Source: Xenorhabdus yunnanensis (GTDB lineage: Bacteria > Pseudomonadota > Gammaproteobacteria > Enterobacterales > Enterobacteriaceae). Taken from it: a DNA stretch of 35,158 nucleotides. Of this stretch, positions 19,044-27,911 are shown piece by piece. Both the position numbers and the translations under genes were made by a program. Each line of letters starts with the position of its first letter. The stretch's first letter is position 1. Below the pieces are notes generated by a model. The model saw nothing but the letters and a program-made list of their open reading frames with translations. It searched no databases and was not told the DNA's origin. The stretch is from the NCBI RefSeq assembly GCF_028598805.1, contig NZ_JAQRFI010000048.1, positions 1 through 35,158 of the forward strand, read 5' to 3'.

Positions 19044-19227
19044 CTATTGAGAGGTTAACTCCAATAATTTTTGCAAAGTTTCTTGCAATCGCTCTTTTCT
19101 TATTTCTTCTTCGTAAGCAGCTCGATATTCTGGATCTTTCATCCATTTTTCGTGCAGTCCTTTATGAATTGTTAATTTAATCGTACAAAATAAAACAATA
19201 TCTGAATCAGAGATAATACAAATAAAT
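19044..19227 (-). pseudogene. Short coding remnant with no start codon
   Basis: An open minus-strand frame without start ends in HKGLHEKWMKDPEYRAAYEE, then an E/K/L-rich helix (IRKERLQETLQKLLELTSQ). The LHEKWMKDPEYRAAY segment resembles the N-terminus of HigA-like antitoxin or XRE regulators, but no helix-turn-helix follows. It lies 23 bases beyond the hpaA stop. Low confidence. Confidence 0.25.
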
Positions 19228-19249
19228 AATCGTTTTATTTAAACTAATT

Positions 19250-20167
19250 TTAAAACACCTTTTTACCCCCAACTAAACTATTTTCCCGCCAAACACTTGG
19301 TGAGCACCCCACCAACCGATTAAAAAATCGGGTAAAGTAAGCCGGATCTTTAAATCCAAGCTGGTACGCCACTTCAAATACAGGGCTGTCACTAAACAGC
19401 AATAACCGTTTTGCCTCTCGTAACAGTCGGTCAAAGATCAGCTTTTTAGGTGGGCGATTGGCAAAGCGTCGGCACATATCTTTCAGGCGTGATTCTGTAA
19501 TATCCAATTTTTCCGCATATTCCGGCACGGAAAGGTGCTGATGATAATGTTGATCGACCAATTGATGAAAGCGCTGAAATAGTTTTAATTCTCCTCTGAC
19601 ACCACCGGAACGATGATCATCAAGAGGAATAGTGCGCAGTAGAAAGGTAAACAAAGATTGAGCCAGAAATGCCAGTGATTGTTCTCGCCCAGCAAATTGA
19701 TTGGCAGACTCACGCCCGATCAGTGCCCAATAATGGTTGAATGTTTCCAATTCAGCGGATTTATCCGCAACAGAAAGGCAGATGGCCGGAATATCAACCA
19801 TTTCTCGATGTGTAGGATAAAGCGAGCTGAGCAATGGAGTAATCAATTCCTGACGGATGGTCAGTACATAGCCGTCAGTATCTTCTTGCGTAAAAAAGGC
19901 ATGGGGGACAGAAGGTGGGGTCAGGATAAACAGTGGGGCTTGTACGGAATAGCGCTGTTCGTCCAATTGCAGTTCAATCCGTCCTGTTACCAGATAATGA
20001 AGCTGAAAAAAACCATCATGGCGATGCGCCTGCATATCACGCCCGAAAAATGCCGCCATGCGACCAAAAGTTTGATAGTGAACATCATCCGATCCCTGCG
20101 TTTCATCATAGTCCTTGCTGATATCAATATTGGTAATGATGGATTTAGCGTTATTACATGCAGGCAT
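19250..20167 (-). CDS. hpaA: AraC-family activator of 4-hydroxyphenylacetate hydroxylase genes
   Basis: A 305-residue regulator. The N-terminal cupin-like effector domain carries MQAHRHDGFFQLHYLVTGRI and APLFILTPPSVPHAFFT, typical of aromatic-acid sensors. The C-terminal double helix-turn-helix covers about 200-295, with SRLKDMCRRF and VAYQLGFKDPAYFTRFFNR. In E. coli W, HpaA activates hpaBC in response to 4-hydroxyphenylacetate. Here it lies after hpaX in the same orientation, with GGAGG before its ATG. The genes it presumably controls, hpaBC, begin 2.2 kb downstream across a scar of mobile DNA rather than directly after it. Confidence 0.92.
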   Translation of the reverse strand: MPACNNAKSIITNIDISKDYDETQGSDDVHYQTFGRMAAFFGRDMQAHRHDGFFQLHYLVTGRIELQLDEQRYSVQAPLFILTPPSVPHAFFTQEDTDGYVLTIRQELITPLLSSLYPTHREMVDIPAICLSVADKSAELETFNHYWALIGRESANQFAGREQSLAFLAQSLFTFLLRTIPLDDHRSGGVRGELKLFQRFHQLVDQHYHQHLSVPEYAEKLDITESRLKDMCRRFANRPPKKLIFDRLLREAKRLLLFSDSPVFEVAYQLGFKDPAYFTRFFNRLVGCSPSVWRENSLVGGKKVF

Positions 20168-20232
20168 AGACTTTCCCTCCGGTAACTTATTGCTGGCTCA
20201 GGAATTTGGCGTATGAACATGTTGCTCGTTAT

Positions 20233-21600
20233 TTACGGGGTAACCTGTGATCGTGAATGTTTCATCGGAATCAGAAAAACCATCAACGCACCGATGATCA
20301 GTAACCCGGCGACGAAATAAAGCCCTGCGTTGAAATTACCCGTTTGATCTTTCAGCCAGCCGATCAGCAGAGGACTGACAGCCGATCCCACATTTCCAGT
20401 TGCATTGATCACGGCGATCCCGACGGCACGGGCGCGCAAGCTGAGCGACTGATCCGGTGTCGTCCAGAATACCGCCATCGCAGTAAACGATCCGGTGGAA
20501 GCCATGATGATCCCTAACAATTGCACCATGCTGTTATTGGTCAGTGAGGTTAAAATCCAGCCTGTGGCGGCAAACAGGTAAGGTAAGGCCGTATGTATTT
20601 TGCGTTCTTGCAGGCGGTCTGAGCGACGACTCCAGTAAATCATGCCCAAAATCGTGCAGAATTGTGGAATAGCAGTCAAAACACCAATGACAATATGGCT
20701 GCTGTTCTGATTGAAACTCTGCATAATCTGCGGTGTCCAGATATTAATAGCGCTCAGAGTATTGGTCAGGCAGAAATAAGCGAAGGTGTACATCAATACC
20801 ATTGGGGTAAAAACTTCGCGCCATAAGCTGGTTTTTTGTTGTTGAATATGTTCATTGGGCTGCATCATAGAAAGATTATCGTTTTCTATCATTTCTTGAA
20901 GACATCGCTTATCTTCACGAGTCAGCCAATTGGCCTTTTCCGGTGAATCATCCAGATAAAACCAGACAGCAAAACCAAGCAGAACAGAAGGGAAGCCTTC
21001 CAGCAAAAATAACCACTGCCAGCCACGCAGATTCCAGATGCCGTCCATTTCCAGAATATAACCGGAAATCAGTGAACCAAACGCCATCGTTACGGGCATG
21101 GCGATCATAAACAGTGCATTGGCACGCGCACGATAATAAGCCGGAAACCAATAAGTCAGGTAAACTAAAATACCCGGCAAAAATCCCGCTTCTGCAATGC
21201 CTACCAACATACGCAGGATATACAGGCTCGTAGGGCCAGTGGCAAACATGGTTGCGGTGGAAGCGATTCCCCATAACACCATAATGGTAGCGATCCAGCG
21301 ACGAGCACCCACAATACTTAACATGACATTGCTGGGAATGCCGAAAATGACGTAAGTAGCGTAAAACAGTGTGGCGGCCAATCCAAACATTGTGGATGTT
21401 AAACCAAGATCTTTTCCCATCGTCAAACCAGCAAAACCAATATTGATGCGATCCAGAAAAGAGAAAACGAACAGGACAAAGAGAAAGAGGATCAAACGCC
21501 GGAATAATTTATTGATAACACTTTGCTGTTGGACCGTCAGTTTTTTATGTTGATGGGGCTGATTTTCTGGTTTTGCTATGGCGTCAGGTGAAGTGCTCAT
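20233..21600 (-). CDS. hpaX: 4-hydroxyphenylacetate permease (MFS)
   Basis: A 455-residue major facilitator of the anion:cation symporter group with 12 predicted membrane helices. The N-terminal FLDRINIGFAGLTMGKDLGL motif and GIAEAGFLPGILVYLTYWFP are typical of ACS transporters, and the cytosolic loop lies around DDSPEKANWLTREDKR. The extended hydrophilic N-terminus precedes helix 1 at about 35. Identity as HpaX comes from family type plus position between hpaI and hpaA. AAGGAAA precedes the start codon. Confidence 0.9.
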   Translation of the reverse strand: MSTSPDAIAKPENQPHQHKKLTVQQQSVINKLFRRLILFLFVLFVFSFLDRINIGFAGLTMGKDLGLTSTMFGLAATLFYATYVIFGIPSNVMLSIVGARRWIATIMVLWGIASTATMFATGPTSLYILRMLVGIAEAGFLPGILVYLTYWFPAYYRARANALFMIAMPVTMAFGSLISGYILEMDGIWNLRGWQWLFLLEGFPSVLLGFAVWFYLDDSPEKANWLTREDKRCLQEMIENDNLSMMQPNEHIQQQKTSLWREVFTPMVLMYTFAYFCLTNTLSAINIWTPQIMQSFNQNSSHIVIGVLTAIPQFCTILGMIYWSRRSDRLQERKIHTALPYLFAATGWILTSLTNNSMVQLLGIIMASTGSFTAMAVFWTTPDQSLSLRARAVGIAVINATGNVGSAVSPLLIGWLKDQTGNFNAGLYFVAGLLIIGALMVFLIPMKHSRSQVTP

Positions 21601-21706
21601 TGTTGTTTCCTTTTTTATTATTGTTATCCCCCTTTATCTTTCTGTTCCTTGTTTATTGATTACTTGATTTTCCTTTAGGCGGGGGATTTGAAATCCTTCA
21701 ACTTCA

Positions 21707-21736
21707 ATGGCAGATGTCGCGATCAACATCTGCCAT
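21707..21736 (-). terminator. Perfect hairpin between hpaI and hpaX
   Basis: ATGGCAGATGT (21707-21717) and ACATCTGCCAT (21726-21736) form a perfect 11-bp stem with an 8-base loop, 14 bases after the hpaI stop on the minus strand. There is no T tract, so it may be a processing or stabilising element or a partial terminator reducing hpaX-hpaA expression. Confidence 0.5.
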
Positions 21737-21750
21737 ATTGGGAACTTAAA

Positions 21751-22557
21751 TTAATAAGTATTCGATGATAGTGTATTTTGCTCCTCCTTAATTTTGCCGA
21801 AACGCTTTGCCAAAGCGTTGGCTGCTCCGGTTAGCAAGCTGGTATCAACTCCCACGGCAACAAACAGCGCGCCCAGATTGAGGTAATGTTCAGCGATATC
21901 AACATTGGTCATCAAAATACCAGCGGCTTTGCCGGAAGATTGGATCTGAACAATGGCTTGTTCAATTGCGGCCTGGACTTCAGGATGCAGTGGGTTACTA
22001 ATGTGTCCCATATCAGCACTGAGATCTGCCGGGCCGATAAACACACCGTCGACGCCTTCAACTGCTGCTATCTCCGGTATGTTTTGCAGAGCTTCACGAG
22101 TTTCTACTTGTACCAGTACACACATTTCATCATTAGCACGGGATAGATAATCAGGGATGCGGTTCCAGCGGGAAGCGCGTGCCAGAGCACTACCTACGCC
22201 ACGAATACCGGCGGGGGGATAGCGGGTCGCCCTGACAGCTGCACGTGCTTGTTCCGCATTTTGAATCATCGGGAGCAACAAGGTTTGTGCGCCAATATCC
22301 AACAATTGTTTGATGATCACGGGATCATTCCAGGCAGGGCGAATGACAGGTTGGCTTGGATAAGGGGCAATGCCCTGTAATTGTGCAAGCATGGTAGAAA
22401 TATCATTGGGGGCATGTTCTCCATCAATCAACAGCCAATCAAACCCTGCTCCTGCCAGTATTTCCGCACTATACCCACTGCTTAGTCCGAGCCATAACCC
22501 GATTTGTGAATGCCCTGCTTTCAGGGCATGTTTAAATTTATTTGTTAGTTGATCCAT
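21751..22557 (-). CDS. hpaI: 4-hydroxy-2-oxoheptane-1,7-dioate aldolase
   Basis: A 268-residue class II (divalent-metal) aldolase of the HpcH/HpaI family that cleaves 4-hydroxy-2-oxoheptanedioate into pyruvate and succinic semialdehyde. Active-site residues are in place with an offset of three from E. coli HpaI: His48 in DGEHAPND, Arg73 in VIRPAW, Glu152 in VQVETR (metal ligand) and Asp178 in [10 protein letters not shown] (metal ligand). It follows hpaH after 36 bases. Confidence 0.96.
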   Translation of the reverse strand: MDQLTNKFKHALKAGHSQIGLWLGLSSGYSAEILAGAGFDWLLIDGEHAPNDISTMLAQLQGIAPYPSQPVIRPAWNDPVIIKQLLDIGAQTLLLPMIQNAEQARAAVRATRYPPAGIRGVGSALARASRWNRIPDYLSRANDEMCVLVQVETREALQNIPEIAAVEGVDGVFIGPADLSADMGHISNPLHPEVQAAIEQAIVQIQSSGKAAGILMTNVDIAEHYLNLGALFVAVGVDTSLLTGAANALAKRFGKIKEEQNTLSSNTY

Positions 22558-22593
22558 ACTGTTATCTCAATAGACCTTATATCTCAGAAGACG

Positions 22594-23397
22594 TTAAACA
22601 AAGTGACAGCTAATTGAACCTAATACGCCATAATCCACATGAAAGGTGTCACCTTTGCGCGCAGGAATAGGGCGGGTAAAGGAGCCGGCCAGAATAATCT
22701 GGCCTGCTTCAAGTTCGACACCATGCGGAGCCAGTTTATTGGCAAGCCATGCCACACCATTGGCAGGATGATTGAGAACCGCTGCTGCCACGCCGGACTC
22801 TTCAATCACCCCATTGCGGTAAAGCAGGGCACTGACCCAGCGCAGATCAAGTTCATCTGGCTTGATCGGCCGTCCCCCAATAACCACTCCACCGTTGGCG
22901 GCATTGTCGGAAATCGTATCGAATACTTTGCGCGGACGCTGAGTATCGGGATCAATGTTGTGGCAGCGGGCATCGATCAACTCCAGTGCCGGAATGACAT
23001 AATCTGTCGCGTTATAAACATCAAACAGCGTACAGTTTGGCCCACGCAGAGGCTTTGCCAGCACAAAGGCCAGCTCTACCTCAATGCGTGGCACAATAAA
23101 ACGTTCGCAAGGAATGTTACTGCCGTCCTGAAAAAACATATCATCCAGCAAGGCACCATAATCCGGTTCATCAATCTGTGAACTGGCTTGCATGGCCTTG
23201 GATGTCAGACCGATCTTGTGTCCTTTCAGAATCCGGCCTTCCCTGATTTTCAAATCCACCCATTCACGTTGAATGGCGTAAGCATCCTCAATAGTTATCT
23301 CTGGATAATCCAGTGAGATTTGTCGGATTTGCTCACGGTTTTTTTCTGCCTGATGTAAACGGCGTGCAACGAGAGATACGACTTCTTGCTGTAGCAT
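22594..23397 (-). CDS. hpaH: 2-oxo-hept-4-ene-1,7-dioate hydratase
   Basis: A 267-residue metal-dependent hydratase (HpcG/MhpD superfamily) that adds water to 2-oxohept-4-enedioate to give the substrate of HpaI. Family motifs: GRILKGHKIGLTSKAMQ, EPDYGALLDDMFF, metal-binding Glu106 and Glu108 in RIEVELAFVLAKPL, LELIDARCHN and GASF-like AGSFTRPIPARKGD. Length equals the E. coli protein. It sits between gabD (39 bases upstream) and hpaI. Confidence 0.96.
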   Translation of the reverse strand: MLQQEVVSLVARRLHQAEKNREQIRQISLDYPEITIEDAYAIQREWVDLKIREGRILKGHKIGLTSKAMQASSQIDEPDYGALLDDMFFQDGSNIPCERFIVPRIEVELAFVLAKPLRGPNCTLFDVYNATDYVIPALELIDARCHNIDPDTQRPRKVFDTISDNAANGGVVIGGRPIKPDELDLRWVSALLYRNGVIEESGVAAAVLNHPANGVAWLANKLAPHGVELEAGQIILAGSFTRPIPARKGDTFHVDYGVLGSISCHFV

Positions 23398-23436
23398 AGA
23401 GTGTTAAGCTCCTTTAGCTTATAGTCTTCCAAAAGC

Positions 23437-24894
23437 TTATAGCCCTCCAAAACAGAGGTATTTCACTTCCAGATAATCTTCAATACCGTAACGTGAACCT
23501 TCACGTCCCAGCCCCGATTGCTTAATACCGCCAAATGGCGCACTTTCGTTGGAGATCAAACCTTCATTGATGCCGACCATGCCACTTTCCAATGCTTCCG
23601 CGACCCGATAAATTCGGCCAATATCGCGGGAATAGAAGTAAGCAGCCAGACCAAATTCAGTGTCGTTGGCAATGCGGATGGCTTCAGCCTCATCACAGAA
23701 TTTGAACAGTGGTGCCAGAGGGCCGAAGGTTTCTTCGCGGGCAACCTGCATAGACTCGGTAACATCTGCCAGTACTGTTGGTTCAAAGAACAGGCCACCT
23801 AAAGCATGGGATTTACCACCAACCAGAATACGTGCGCCGTTGGAAACAGCATCATTGATGTGTGCTTGTACTTTTTCTACTGCTGCTTGATTAATCAGAG
23901 GGCCTTGTTGTGACGCAAGATCAATGGCTGACCCGACATGAAGCTGTTTCACGGCTTGCGTCAGACGTTCGGCAAAAGCATCGTAAATGCCTTCCTGTAC
24001 CAGAATGCGGTTGGCACAGACACAAGTTTGCCCGCTGTTACGGAATTTCGCTGCCATCGCTCCTTCCACTGCGGCATCGAGATCGGCATCATCAAACACA
24101 ATAAAAGGTGCGTTACCACCCAGTTCGAGGGAGAGTTTTTTCACGGTATCGGCACTTTGTGCCATCAATAACTTGCCAACACGGGTAGAGCCAGTGAACG
24201 AAAGCTTACGCACAATAGGGCTTGATGTCAGCGCTTCACCAATCGCCTTGGCATCTATTCCCGTTACGATATTCAGTACACCCGCCGGAATACCAGCCTG
24301 TTCTGCCAATACAGCCAATGCCAGCGCAGAGAGTGGCGTTTCAGCCGCAGGTTTCAGAACCACTGTACAACCCGCAGCGAGTGCCGGGCCAACTTTACGG
24401 GTAATCATCGCATTAGGGAAATTCCACGGTGTAATAGCAGCAACAACACCAATGGGTTGTTTAATAGTAGCGAGACGTCGATCCGGCATTGGGGAAGGGA
24501 AGGTTTCACCATAAATGCGTTTGCCTTCTTCCGCGAACCATTCGATAAAACTGGCACCGTAAGCAATCTCTCCCATTGCTTCAGCATGGGGTTTACCCTG
24601 TTCTGTACTCAGTATTTCAGCCAAGGCAGTTTGGTTTTCCATAATCAGATGGCACCATTGCCTGAGCTTTTGGCTACGCTGTTTGGCAGTCAGTGACCGC
24701 CATGCAGGAAGGGCATTTTGGGCCGCTTCAATGGCACATTGGGTCTCTTTATTTCCCATATCACTGACATTAGCAATCACTTCACCATTGGCAGGGTTGG
24801 TGACTTGAAAGGTCGCTTTATTGTCCGCATCAATCCATTGACCATTGATATAAGCCTGTTGGCGCAGTAATGATGTATCCAAATTACTTGTCAT
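23437..24894 (-). CDS. gabD: Succinate-semialdehyde dehydrogenase (GabD type)
   Basis: A 485-residue aldehyde dehydrogenase matching the GabD group. Seen are PWNFPNAMITRKVGPALAAG (cofactor loop), the general base Glu257 in LSLELGGNAP, catalytic Cys291 in SGQTCVCANR with the second Cys (293) that forms the redox switch in GabD, and the C-terminal PFGGIKQSGLGREGS. I start at the Met of MTSNLDTSLL because AGAGGAAACC directly precedes that ATG; the longer frame (from 24936) has no such site. Encoded within the hpa operon, it would oxidise the succinic semialdehyde made by HpaI to succinate. It is distinct in sequence from hpaE. Confidence 0.93.
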   Translation of the reverse strand: MTSNLDTSLLRQQAYINGQWIDADNKATFQVTNPANGEVIANVSDMGNKETQCAIEAAQNALPAWRSLTAKQRSQKLRQWCHLIMENQTALAEILSTEQGKPHAEAMGEIAYGASFIEWFAEEGKRIYGETFPSPMPDRRLATIKQPIGVVAAITPWNFPNAMITRKVGPALAAGCTVVLKPAAETPLSALALAVLAEQAGIPAGVLNIVTGIDAKAIGEALTSSPIVRKLSFTGSTRVGKLLMAQSADTVKKLSLELGGNAPFIVFDDADLDAAVEGAMAAKFRNSGQTCVCANRILVQEGIYDAFAERLTQAVKQLHVGSAIDLASQQGPLINQAAVEKVQAHINDAVSNGARILVGGKSHALGGLFFEPTVLADVTESMQVAREETFGPLAPLFKFCDEAEAIRIANDTEFGLAAYFYSRDIGRIYRVAEALESGMVGINEGLISNESAPFGGIKQSGLGREGSRYGIEDYLEVKYLCFGGL

Positions 24895-24918
24895 GGTTTC
24901 CTCTTTATTCAACAAAAT

Positions 24919-24978
24919 ATACCCGTCGTCTTTCAAGTTGCAGCTTTGTTGGCTGCATCTTGAAATCCATAGGGATAG
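24919..24978. repeat. REP/ERIC-like palindromic element between gabD and hpaF
   Basis: ATACCCGTCG precedes a stem TTTCAAGTTGCAGC (24931-24944) / GCTGCATCTTGAAA (24952-24965) with one mismatch and a 7-base loop, then ATCCATAGGGATAG. The arm recurs in altered form near 1340. The form suggests a dispersed intergenic repeat; it breaks the hpaF-gabD junction of the operon. Confidence 0.55.
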
Positions 24979-25012
24979 ACATTAGTGGCTTTAATTATGT
25001 CACTTATCACCA

Positions 25013-25402
25013 TCACTCTTTTGCTTTAAACAGGTTATGAACGTTATTGGATTTATAATTCAGCACCGGGTCGAGTTCTTCCATAGTGAAAGAGAGGCCA
25101 AGATAGCGCCGAGACATCAATTCGCTGAAATGCGCCTTGATTAAGCCAAACAACATTTCACCGACTTTTTGCCGATCTTCAAGGCTGCGTCCGGCACCAA
25201 TTTTCAGTGTCATGTGAACGTAGGCATAATCTTGTTGACCATCTGCCATTTGCCACGTATCCAACCAAATGGCACGGCTGCGGATACCGCCCAGCGGAAA
25301 AATGCCCGTATCTGCCAGTGTTTGATTCACTTTGGTAAACAATTCCGGCAACTTGGCTTCTTCACGAATATTTTCAGTACACTCAGCGTAAAAATGTGGC
25401 AC
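25013..25402 (-). CDS. hpaF: 5-carboxymethyl-2-hydroxymuconate delta-isomerase
   Basis: A 129-residue enzyme of the tautomerase superfamily that isomerises 5-carboxymethyl-2-hydroxymuconate. Pro2 (MPHFYAECTENIREEA) is the expected catalytic base. IRSRAIWLDTWQMADG and YVHMTLKIGAGRS are nearly as in E. coli HpaF (126 residues). It lies between hpaD and gabD on the same strand; 51 bases follow hpaD. Confidence 0.95.
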   Translation of the reverse strand: MPHFYAECTENIREEAKLPELFTKVNQTLADTGIFPLGGIRSRAIWLDTWQMADGQQDYAYVHMTLKIGAGRSLEDRQKVGEMLFGLIKAHFSELMSRRYLGLSFTMEELDPVLNYKSNNVHNLFKAKE

Positions 25403-25453
25403 GGTTTTCTCCTGTCAGACATCCGTTTTATTGATGGTTTTTTTGATTAATAA

Positions 25454-26323
25454 CTAATTCGGATTAACAATATAGCCCGGCAGCGGGAAAACCGCGTTAA
25501 CTTGTCCTGTCCCTGAGCTGGCGAACAATTCCGTTAAAAACTCCACTTTACCGTCATACTTGTCCCATCCGAGCAGGCCCAACAACATCACGGTATCGTG
25601 CATGTTGCCTTCTCCCCGGCAATATTGCGCATATTCCGGCAGCATCTTGCAGAACTCCTGAAACTTACCTTCTTTCCAAAGCTGTACGACGCGGTGATCC
25701 ATCTGTTCATCAAACTCGCGGGTATAGCTGTTCATGCCTTCTTCGGCTCGTTGATCTTCAATGAAACTGTGGGACAGCGAACCGCTTGCCAGTACAGCAA
25801 CAATGCCATCGTATTTCTCAATCGCCCGTAAAATTGCCTCTCCCAGTTTGCGGCTGTCTTCAAACGCATGAACAGTACAAAAGGCAGAAATTGAAATTAC
25901 CTTGAAATGGCGGTCGCTGTTCATATAGCGCATTGGCACCAGCGTGCCATATTCCAGTTTCAGGCTTGAAATTTCGTGTGACTGAGCACGAACCCCCATT
26001 TGACGTGCTTCTTCCGCAATCATCCTGCCAAGTTCGGGGTTGCCGTCATACTCGTAGGTCATATCGCGGATAAAATGTGGTAGTTCATTACTGGTATAGA
26101 TGCCGGAAAAATGATCGGCACAGTTAATATGGTAGGCACTGTTAACCAGCCAATGGGTGTCGAACACAATAATTGTATCAACCCCCATTTCACGGCAGCG
26201 CCGACTGATCTCTTTGTGTCCGTCAATGGCACCTTGCCGGCAACCGTGATGCTTGCCCGGTAATTCAGACAGGTACATCGAAGGTACATGTGTAATTTTC
26301 GCTGCTAACGCTAACTTTCCCAT
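25454..26323 (-). CDS. hpaD: 3,4-dihydroxyphenylacetate 2,3-dioxygenase
   Basis: A 289-residue extradiol ring-cleavage dioxygenase of the LigB type that opens homoprotocatechuate to 5-carboxymethyl-2-hydroxymuconate semialdehyde. Expected metal ligands: His12 (ITHVPSMYLSELPGK), His57 (FDTHWLVNSAYH) and the Glu of CRGEGNMHDTVMLLG (about 238). HISHAF-like SLSHSFIEDQRAEEG is also conserved. It follows E. coli HpaD almost residue for residue but has a few extra C-terminal residues (GYIVNPN). A 121-base gap with tandem repeats precedes it. Confidence 0.96.
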   Translation of the reverse strand: MGKLALAAKITHVPSMYLSELPGKHHGCRQGAIDGHKEISRRCREMGVDTIIVFDTHWLVNSAYHINCADHFSGIYTSNELPHFIRDMTYEYDGNPELGRMIAEEARQMGVRAQSHEISSLKLEYGTLVPMRYMNSDRHFKVISISAFCTVHAFEDSRKLGEAILRAIEKYDGIVAVLASGSLSHSFIEDQRAEEGMNSYTREFDEQMDHRVVQLWKEGKFQEFCKMLPEYAQYCRGEGNMHDTVMLLGLLGWDKYDGKVEFLTELFASSGTGQVNAVFPLPGYIVNPN

Positions 26324-26388
26324 AAATCCTCACTTGGTATCAGAATGGCAATCCGTGGTTAACGCTGAGATTTATTACGCTCCTTATT

Positions 26389-26449
26389 GCTCAAATTTTT
26401 TTATTCAAGTCTTTTATTCAAACCTTTTGCTCAAATCGTATGGCTCAAA
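26389..26449. repeat. Degenerate ~13-14 bp tandem repeat spanning the hpaE stop codon
   Basis: On the minus strand TTTGA (or CTTGA) recurs five times at 13-14 base spacing (as TCAA at about 26391, 26405, 26418, 26431 and 26445), each followed by an A-rich filler such as GCAAAAGG or ATAAAAGA. The first copy contains the hpaE stop codon TGA. Confidence 0.55.
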
Positions 26450-27911
26450 CGCCCCAACGAGGAATAGGATGCTCTCCCATTGAGATACAAACATTCTTCA
26501 CTTCGGCAAACACTTCAAAACTGTATTCCCCACCTTCACGCCCTACGCCGGAGGCTTTGATGCCACCAAATGGCTGGCGCAGATCGCGAACATTCTGAGA
26601 ATTGACAAACACCATGCCTGCCTCAATGCCACGTGCCAGACGCAAAACTTTGCTGACATCTTGTGTCCAGATATAGGATGCAAGGCCATATTCCACATCA
26701 TTGGCCATGCGCAGCCCATCCTCTTCGCTCTTGAACGGCAGCAAACAGGCTACAGGCCCGAAAATCTCTTCCTGTGCCACGCGCATGTGGTTATCTACAT
26801 CTGCCAATACAGTAGGGCGCAGGAAGTTGCCATTTTTCAGATGAGCAGGTAAATCAGCGGGTTTATCAGGGCCTCCGGCTAGCAGTGTGGCACCTTCTTC
26901 GATTCCCAGGCGGATATAATTGGAGACTTTTTCCCAGTGTTGCTGGCTGATCAGGCTGCCAACCTGAGTTTGGGGATCTTGGGGATCACCGACACGCAGC
27001 CGACTGGCACGTTCAGCAAAACGTTTAACGAATTCGGGGTAGATGTTTTCTTGGATGAAAATGCGGGAACCTGCCGTACAGCGCTCGCCATTGAGGGAGA
27101 AAATGGTGAACAGGGCGGCATCCAGCGCGCGTTCGATATCTGCATCTTCAAAGATGAGAACAGGGGATTTTCCGCCCAGTTCCATGGAATATTTTTTTAG
27201 TCCGGCATTTTGCATAATCAGGCGGCCCGTTGCTGTCCCACCAGTGAAGGAGACAGCGCGCACATCATGATGTTTTACCAGCGCATCACCTGCGGTGTTA
27301 CCGTAACCCTGTACCACATTCAGCACCCCGGCCGGAATTCCGGCTTCCAGCGCCAGCTCCCCTAAACGGTTGGCAGTCAATGGGGAGAGTTCGGACATCT
27401 TCAAAACAGCCGTATTTCCCAGTGCCAGGCAAGGTGCGACTTTCCACGTTGCTGTCATGAAAGGCACATTCCACGGGGAAATCAATGCGCAGACACCAAC
27501 AGGCTGGATTAACGTATAATTGAGCATCTTGTCATCAACAGGATAGGTACGCCCGTTCATCTGCTGGCAAATTTCAGCGAAAAAATTGAAATTCTGGGAA
27601 GCCCGTGGAATCAGGATATTTTGTGTTTGATGGATGGGGAGACCCGTATCCTTAGTTTCCATCGCAGAAATATCGGGAACATTTTGGTCGATTAATTCAC
27701 CCAAACGGCACATCAAACGGGCGCGTTCTTTCATTGGGGTATTTGCCCATTTGGGGAAAGCCTCTTTGGCAGCCTCAACGGCGTGGGCGATCTCTTCCTG
27801 CCCACCCGAAGCAACTTCAGCCAGCACCTCACCTGTAGCAGGATTGGTCGTTTCAAAATAGGTTTTGCTGCCGATATTCTTGCCGTTGATCCAATGGTTA
27901 ATCATGGTCAT
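26445..27911 (-). CDS. hpaE: 5-carboxymethyl-2-hydroxymuconate semialdehyde dehydrogenase
   Basis: A 488-residue NAD-dependent aldehyde dehydrogenase that oxidises the HpaD product. Catalytic Cys278 lies in SLNGERCTAGSR and the general base Glu244 in YSMELGGKSP; PWNVPFMTATWKVAP and PFGGIKASGVGREGG are cofactor and C-terminal motifs. Length equals E. coli HpaE. Its ATG overlaps the hpaG2 stop as ATGA (27908-27911), with GAGGAGAG upstream, indicating translational coupling. Confidence 0.96.
   Translation of the reverse strand: MTMINHWINGKNIGSKTYFETTNPATGEVLAEVASGGQEEIAHAVEAAKEAFPKWANTPMKERARLMCRLGELIDQNVPDISAMETKDTGLPIHQTQNILIPRASQNFNFFAEICQQMNGRTYPVDDKMLNYTLIQPVGVCALISPWNVPFMTATWKVAPCLALGNTAVLKMSELSPLTANRLGELALEAGIPAGVLNVVQGYGNTAGDALVKHHDVRAVSFTGGTATGRLIMQNAGLKKYSMELGGKSPVLIFEDADIERALDAALFTIFSLNGERCTAGSRIFIQENIYPEFVKRFAERASRLRVGDPQDPQTQVGSLISQQHWEKVSNYIRLGIEEGATLLAGGPDKPADLPAHLKNGNFLRPTVLADVDNHMRVAQEEIFGPVACLLPFKSEEDGLRMANDVEYGLASYIWTQDVSKVLRLARGIEAGMVFVNSQNVRDLRQPFGGIKASGVGREGGEYSFEVFAEVKNVCISMGEHPIPRWGV

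Noticed and set aside
23437-24894. gabD as a duplicate of hpaE
   Set aside because: The two aldehyde dehydrogenases differ throughout; this one has the GabD CVC pair and GabD-like C-terminus.
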